A stretch of DNA of 16,497 nt from Ravibacter sp964559125 (GTDB taxonomy: Bacteria; Bacteroidota; Bacteroidia; Cytophagales; Spirosomataceae), in NCBI GenBank assembly GCA_964559125.1, contig CAZLGW010000068.1, positions 1-16,497 on the forward strand, given 5' to 3'. Shown one piece after another: positions 14,503-16,497 of the stretch; position 1 is the first letter of the stretch; every line of letters begins with the position of its first letter. The notes below the pieces were generated by a model, which did no database searches, was not told where the DNA came from, and was given only the letters and a program-made list of their open reading frames with translations. Position numbers and translations under genes: made by a program.

Positions 14503-14519
14503 ACTTAGTATAAGTTTTT
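14503..14519 (+). terminator. Weak A/T stem-loop with T-run after ridA
   Basis: ACTTA (14503-14507), GTA loop, TAAGT (14511-14515), then TTTT (14516-14519), beginning 3 nt after the stop. The stem is short and A/T-rich, so termination would be weak. Confidence 0.35.
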
Positions 14520-14527
14520 GGTAATGA

Positions 14528-14556
14528 TTGTTAACCACAAAGGTTAAATATTCTTG
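14528..14556 (+). promoter_or_regulatory. Promoter of gltX with an inverted repeat in the spacer
   Basis: TTG (14528-14530) and TATTCTTG (14549-14556, one base off TAnnTTTG) are 18 nt apart. The spacer holds a perfect inverted repeat, TTAACC (14531-14536) and GGTTAA (14542-14547), with a 5-nt centre. The start codon at 14565 would be almost leaderless. Confidence 0.4.
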
Positions 14557-14564
14557 TTTTAATA

Positions 14565-16112
14565 ATGGATAAAGTACGTGTCCGTTTTGCCCCCAGTCCT
14601 ACTGGATCTTTACACATAGGAGGAGTACGCACTGCTCTCTACAATTATCTTCTTGCCAGGAAGCATGGCGGACAAATGCTGCTCAGGATTGAAGACACTG
14701 ATCAGACCAGGTTTGTGCCAGGGGCGGAGGACTATATTCTTGAAGCGCTTGAATGGATGGGGATCACCATCGACGAGGGGATAGTTAAGGGTGGGAAAAA
14801 CCTGGGTCCCCATGCGCCTTACAGGCAGTCTGAAAGAAAGCATATCTATCGCGGCTATGCCGAGCAACTCGTAAAGGAGGATAAAGCTTACTATGCTTTT
14901 GATACGCCCGAGGAGCTGGAGGCTATGAGAAGAGAGCTGGAGGCTGCCAACGTGGCCACCGCCCAATACAACGCGGTGACCCGGATGAAGATGAAAAACT
15001 CCCTGACGCTGCCGCCGGCGGAAGTAGAGAAAAGGATCAGTAACGGCGACCCATACGTGATCAGGATCAAGCTCAGGCCGCGTGATGAGATACGTTTCAA
15101 TGATATGGTAAGAGGATGGGTTTCCTGGCATTCCACCGAGCTTGACGATAAAGTGCTGCTGAAATCTGACGGGATGCCTACCTATCACCTGGCTAGTGTG
15201 GTGGACGATCACCTGATGGAGATAAGCCATGTGATAAGAGGGGAAGAATGGCTACCCTCCGCACCGATCCACATTTTGCTGTACCGTTATCTGGGGTGGG
15301 AAGCTACCATGCCCCGTTTTGCCCATATTTCGCTGGTTCTTAACCCCGACGGTAACGGGAAGCTTTCTAAAAGGGATGCAAGTGTAGGGGATTTTCCGCG
15401 GATCCCGATATCCTGGACCGACCCAGTTACAGGACAGGTAGCGAAAGGATTCAGAGAGGAAGGCTATCTGCCCGATGCCCTCGCCAATTTCCTGGTTTTC
15501 CTGGGGTGGAACCCCGGAACCGAGCAGGAGATCTTTTCTATGGAAGAGCTTATCGAAGCGTTCAGCCTTGAACGGATGAATAAGGCAGGAGCCCGTTTTG
15601 ATATTCAGAAAGCCAAATGGTATAACCAGCAGTACATCAGGATGATGCCGGACGACAAGCTGGCAGAGCTGACCAGGCAGGAGGCGGAAAGTAAAGGAGT
15701 AGAAGTGGATCCGCTGCTTATTCCGAAGCTCGTGCGCCTTTTTAAAGAGAGAATTACTTTTGTCGGTGAAATATTGACCGAGTCGGCCGCGCTCCTTTTA
15801 AAGCCGGCGGAATATGAACCTGAAGTTGCTTCCAAAAAATGGACCCCCGAAGCCGTAAGAGGTATTTCTGCTTTCAGGGATGCCTTATCTGTGCGGGATG
15901 CCGGTATTTCTGCAGATGAAGCCAGGGCGTTGCTGCACGACGTTCTCGATTCGCTCGGGATAAAGCCGGGAAAAGTGATGCAGGCTTTGCGGCTGGCCGT
16001 TACCGGGAAAGGCGCCGGTCCCGACCTTATGCTGATTATCGAGATTCTGGGGACACAGGAAGTAGCAGCCCGGCTGGAACGGGCGATTGAAGAGCTGGTG
16101 ATAATTGAGTAA
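14565..16112 (+). CDS. gltX: Glutamate--tRNA ligase
   Basis: This cytoplasmic enzyme attaches glutamate to tRNA-Glu using ATP. The length of 515 residues is typical for Bacteroidota. The class I HIGH motif is HIGG (17-20) in APSPTGSLHIGGVRTAL, and the KMSKS motif is KLSKR (266-270) in GNGKLSKRDAS. RIEDTDQTR (41-49) is the glutamate-site signature. The zinc-binding cysteines found near residues 98-125 in E. coli-type GluRS are absent (AYYAFDTPEELEAM instead), as in many GluRS lineages. The C-terminal helical anticodon-binding domain is complete (about 330-515). Whether it also charges tRNA-Gln cannot be decided here. The start is fixed by the conserved N-terminus KVRVRFAPSPTG. Confidence 0.98.
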   Translation: MDKVRVRFAPSPTGSLHIGGVRTALYNYLLARKHGGQMLLRIEDTDQTRFVPGAEDYILEALEWMGITIDEGIVKGGKNLGPHAPYRQSERKHIYRGYAEQLVKEDKAYYAFDTPEELEAMRRELEAANVATAQYNAVTRMKMKNSLTLPPAEVEKRISNGDPYVIRIKLRPRDEIRFNDMVRGWVSWHSTELDDKVLLKSDGMPTYHLASVVDDHLMEISHVIRGEEWLPSAPIHILLYRYLGWEATMPRFAHISLVLNPDGNGKLSKRDASVGDFPRIPISWTDPVTGQVAKGFREEGYLPDALANFLVFLGWNPGTEQEIFSMEELIEAFSLERMNKAGARFDIQKAKWYNQQYIRMMPDDKLAELTRQEAESKGVEVDPLLIPKLVRLFKERITFVGEILTESAALLLKPAEYEPEVASKKWTPEAVRGISAFRDALSVRDAGISADEARALLHDVLDSLGIKPGKVMQALRLAVTGKGAGPDLMLIIEILGTQEVAARLERAIEELVIIE

Positions 16113-16157
16113 TACCGCTCCCGCTCTTCCCCGCCTCCTGACGGCGGAAGTGCGAAA

Positions 16158-16236
16158 GCCGGGCTCCAGACCGGCAAAAGACCATCTTTTATCAGGTCTG
16201 AGACCTGAAGCCGCCCTCCCCTCGTCTCAACGAGGG
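16158..16236 (+). other. Cluster of four perfect stem-loops after gltX
   Basis: In 79 bp there are GCCGG/CCGGC (16158-16162, 16171-16175), AAAAGA/TCTTTT (16176-16181, 16185-16190), TCAGGTC/GACCTGA (16192-16198, 16202-16208) and CCCTCG/CGAGGG (16219-16224, 16231-16236). The second ends in a TTTT run and could terminate gltX. CAGACC (16167-16172) can also pair with GGTCTG (16195-16200), so alternative structures are possible. Confidence 0.45.
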
Positions 16237-16303
16237 AGAGCACATGACATCTACTCTGGTATAGTTCTTGCGTCTGTCTGATTTAAACCAACCAGACTAA
16301 ACC

Positions 16304-16497
16304 ATGACTGAGCAAGAAGAAATAGAACCCGCATTTCAGAATAATATGCCTACGCTGTCTATCATCCTGGAGAAAATGAGGATAAAAGGATGGGATTCGG
16401 AGTTTAAGTGGACAAGTGATGGCTTTACTATAGGTACCGGGAAATACTACCAGCCCGGTGAGCTGAAAATAATTAAAGTGTTCCGGTTTGAAGGAGC
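16304..16497 (+). CDS. Conserved hypothetical protein (partial, runs off right edge)
   Basis: The ATG at 16304 opens a frame that remains open to the window edge (64 complete codons). The visible part reads MTEQEEIEPAFQNNMPTLSI, then ILEKMRIKGWDSEFKWTSDG, then FTIGTGKYYQPGELKIIKVF. It is soluble and mixed-charge, without signal peptide or membrane helix. From memory, the pattern of a short helix, then GF and YYQPxxLKIIKxFRFEG, is like small uncharacterised Bacteroidota proteins, but I do not recognise a family with a known role. A structured intergenic region precedes it, and no clear -7 consensus was found. The function is unknown. Confidence 0.75.
   Translation, partial: MTEQEEIEPAFQNNMPTLSIILEKMRIKGWDSEFKWTSDGFTIGTGKYYQPGELKIIKVFRFEG

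Noticed and set aside
15605..16243. 212-residue minus-strand open frame
   Set aside because: Antisense to the gltX anticodon-binding domain. Ser/Ala-rich low-information product.
1..16497. CRISPR array, tRNA, rRNA or prophage
   Set aside because: No regularly spaced repeats, cloverleaf with a CCA-type acceptor pattern, rRNA-like sequence, or phage structural genes were found in the window.

Overview
The window looks like chromosomal DNA of a member of the Bacteroidota, most likely Chitinophagaceae or a close relative. This rests on three things. TAnnTTTG-type -7 boxes sit before several genes, while Shine-Dalgarno sequences are weak or absent. The gene families are typical of the phylum: a PD40/CarboxypepD-like/OmpA envelope protein, MetRS with a fused C-terminal tRNA-binding domain, and GluRS with no zinc cysteines near residues 100-130. 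Genes are dense and moderately GC-rich, except for an AT-rich accessory patch at about 2.1-3.1 kb. The genus is an inference and no database search was possible.

Layout. At 1-1953 (minus strand) lie two tandem, overlapping, paralogous polytopic membrane proteins of GT-C glycosyltransferase type; the left one runs off the window edge. At about 2.0-3.1 kb is a patch of accessory and decayed sequence: a PIN-domain (VapC-like) toxin, a 54-residue antitoxin overlapping it by 14 nt, a C-terminal remnant of a DUF433-type antitoxin, and two unrecognised coding remnants. At 3.15-6.0 kb (plus strand) are an acyl-CoA dehydrogenase, an AraC-family regulator with a palindrome-rich promoter, and a LOG-family phosphoribohydrolase. 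At 6.1-8.1 kb is the PD40/OmpA protein, converging on metG (8066-10129, minus). At 10.2-14.0 kb is an envelope-polysaccharide group: a GT39-like membrane protein, a lipoprotein-like polysaccharide deacetylase, and a convergent acyltransferase-3 membrane protein. At 14.1-16.5 kb are a RidA-family deaminase, gltX, a run of four small hairpins, and the start of an unrecognised conserved gene.

How the genes relate. Housekeeping (metG, gltX, ridA), fatty-acid oxidation and envelope-building genes are interleaved. The membrane glycosyltransferase-like proteins, the deacetylase and the acyltransferase plausibly modify surface glycans, and the OmpA protein plausibly links the outer membrane to peptidoglycan. 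The two convergent pairs (OmpA/metG and deacetylase/acyltransferase) are only 10 and 5 bp apart, and each has a hairpin covering a stop codon. No phage, IS element, CRISPR array, tRNA or rRNA was seen. The most useful additions are the antitoxin and DUF433 remnant hidden beside the toxin, the edge-truncated glycosyltransferase paralogue, several corrected starts, and structured non-coding elements before the AraC gene, gltX and the last gene.
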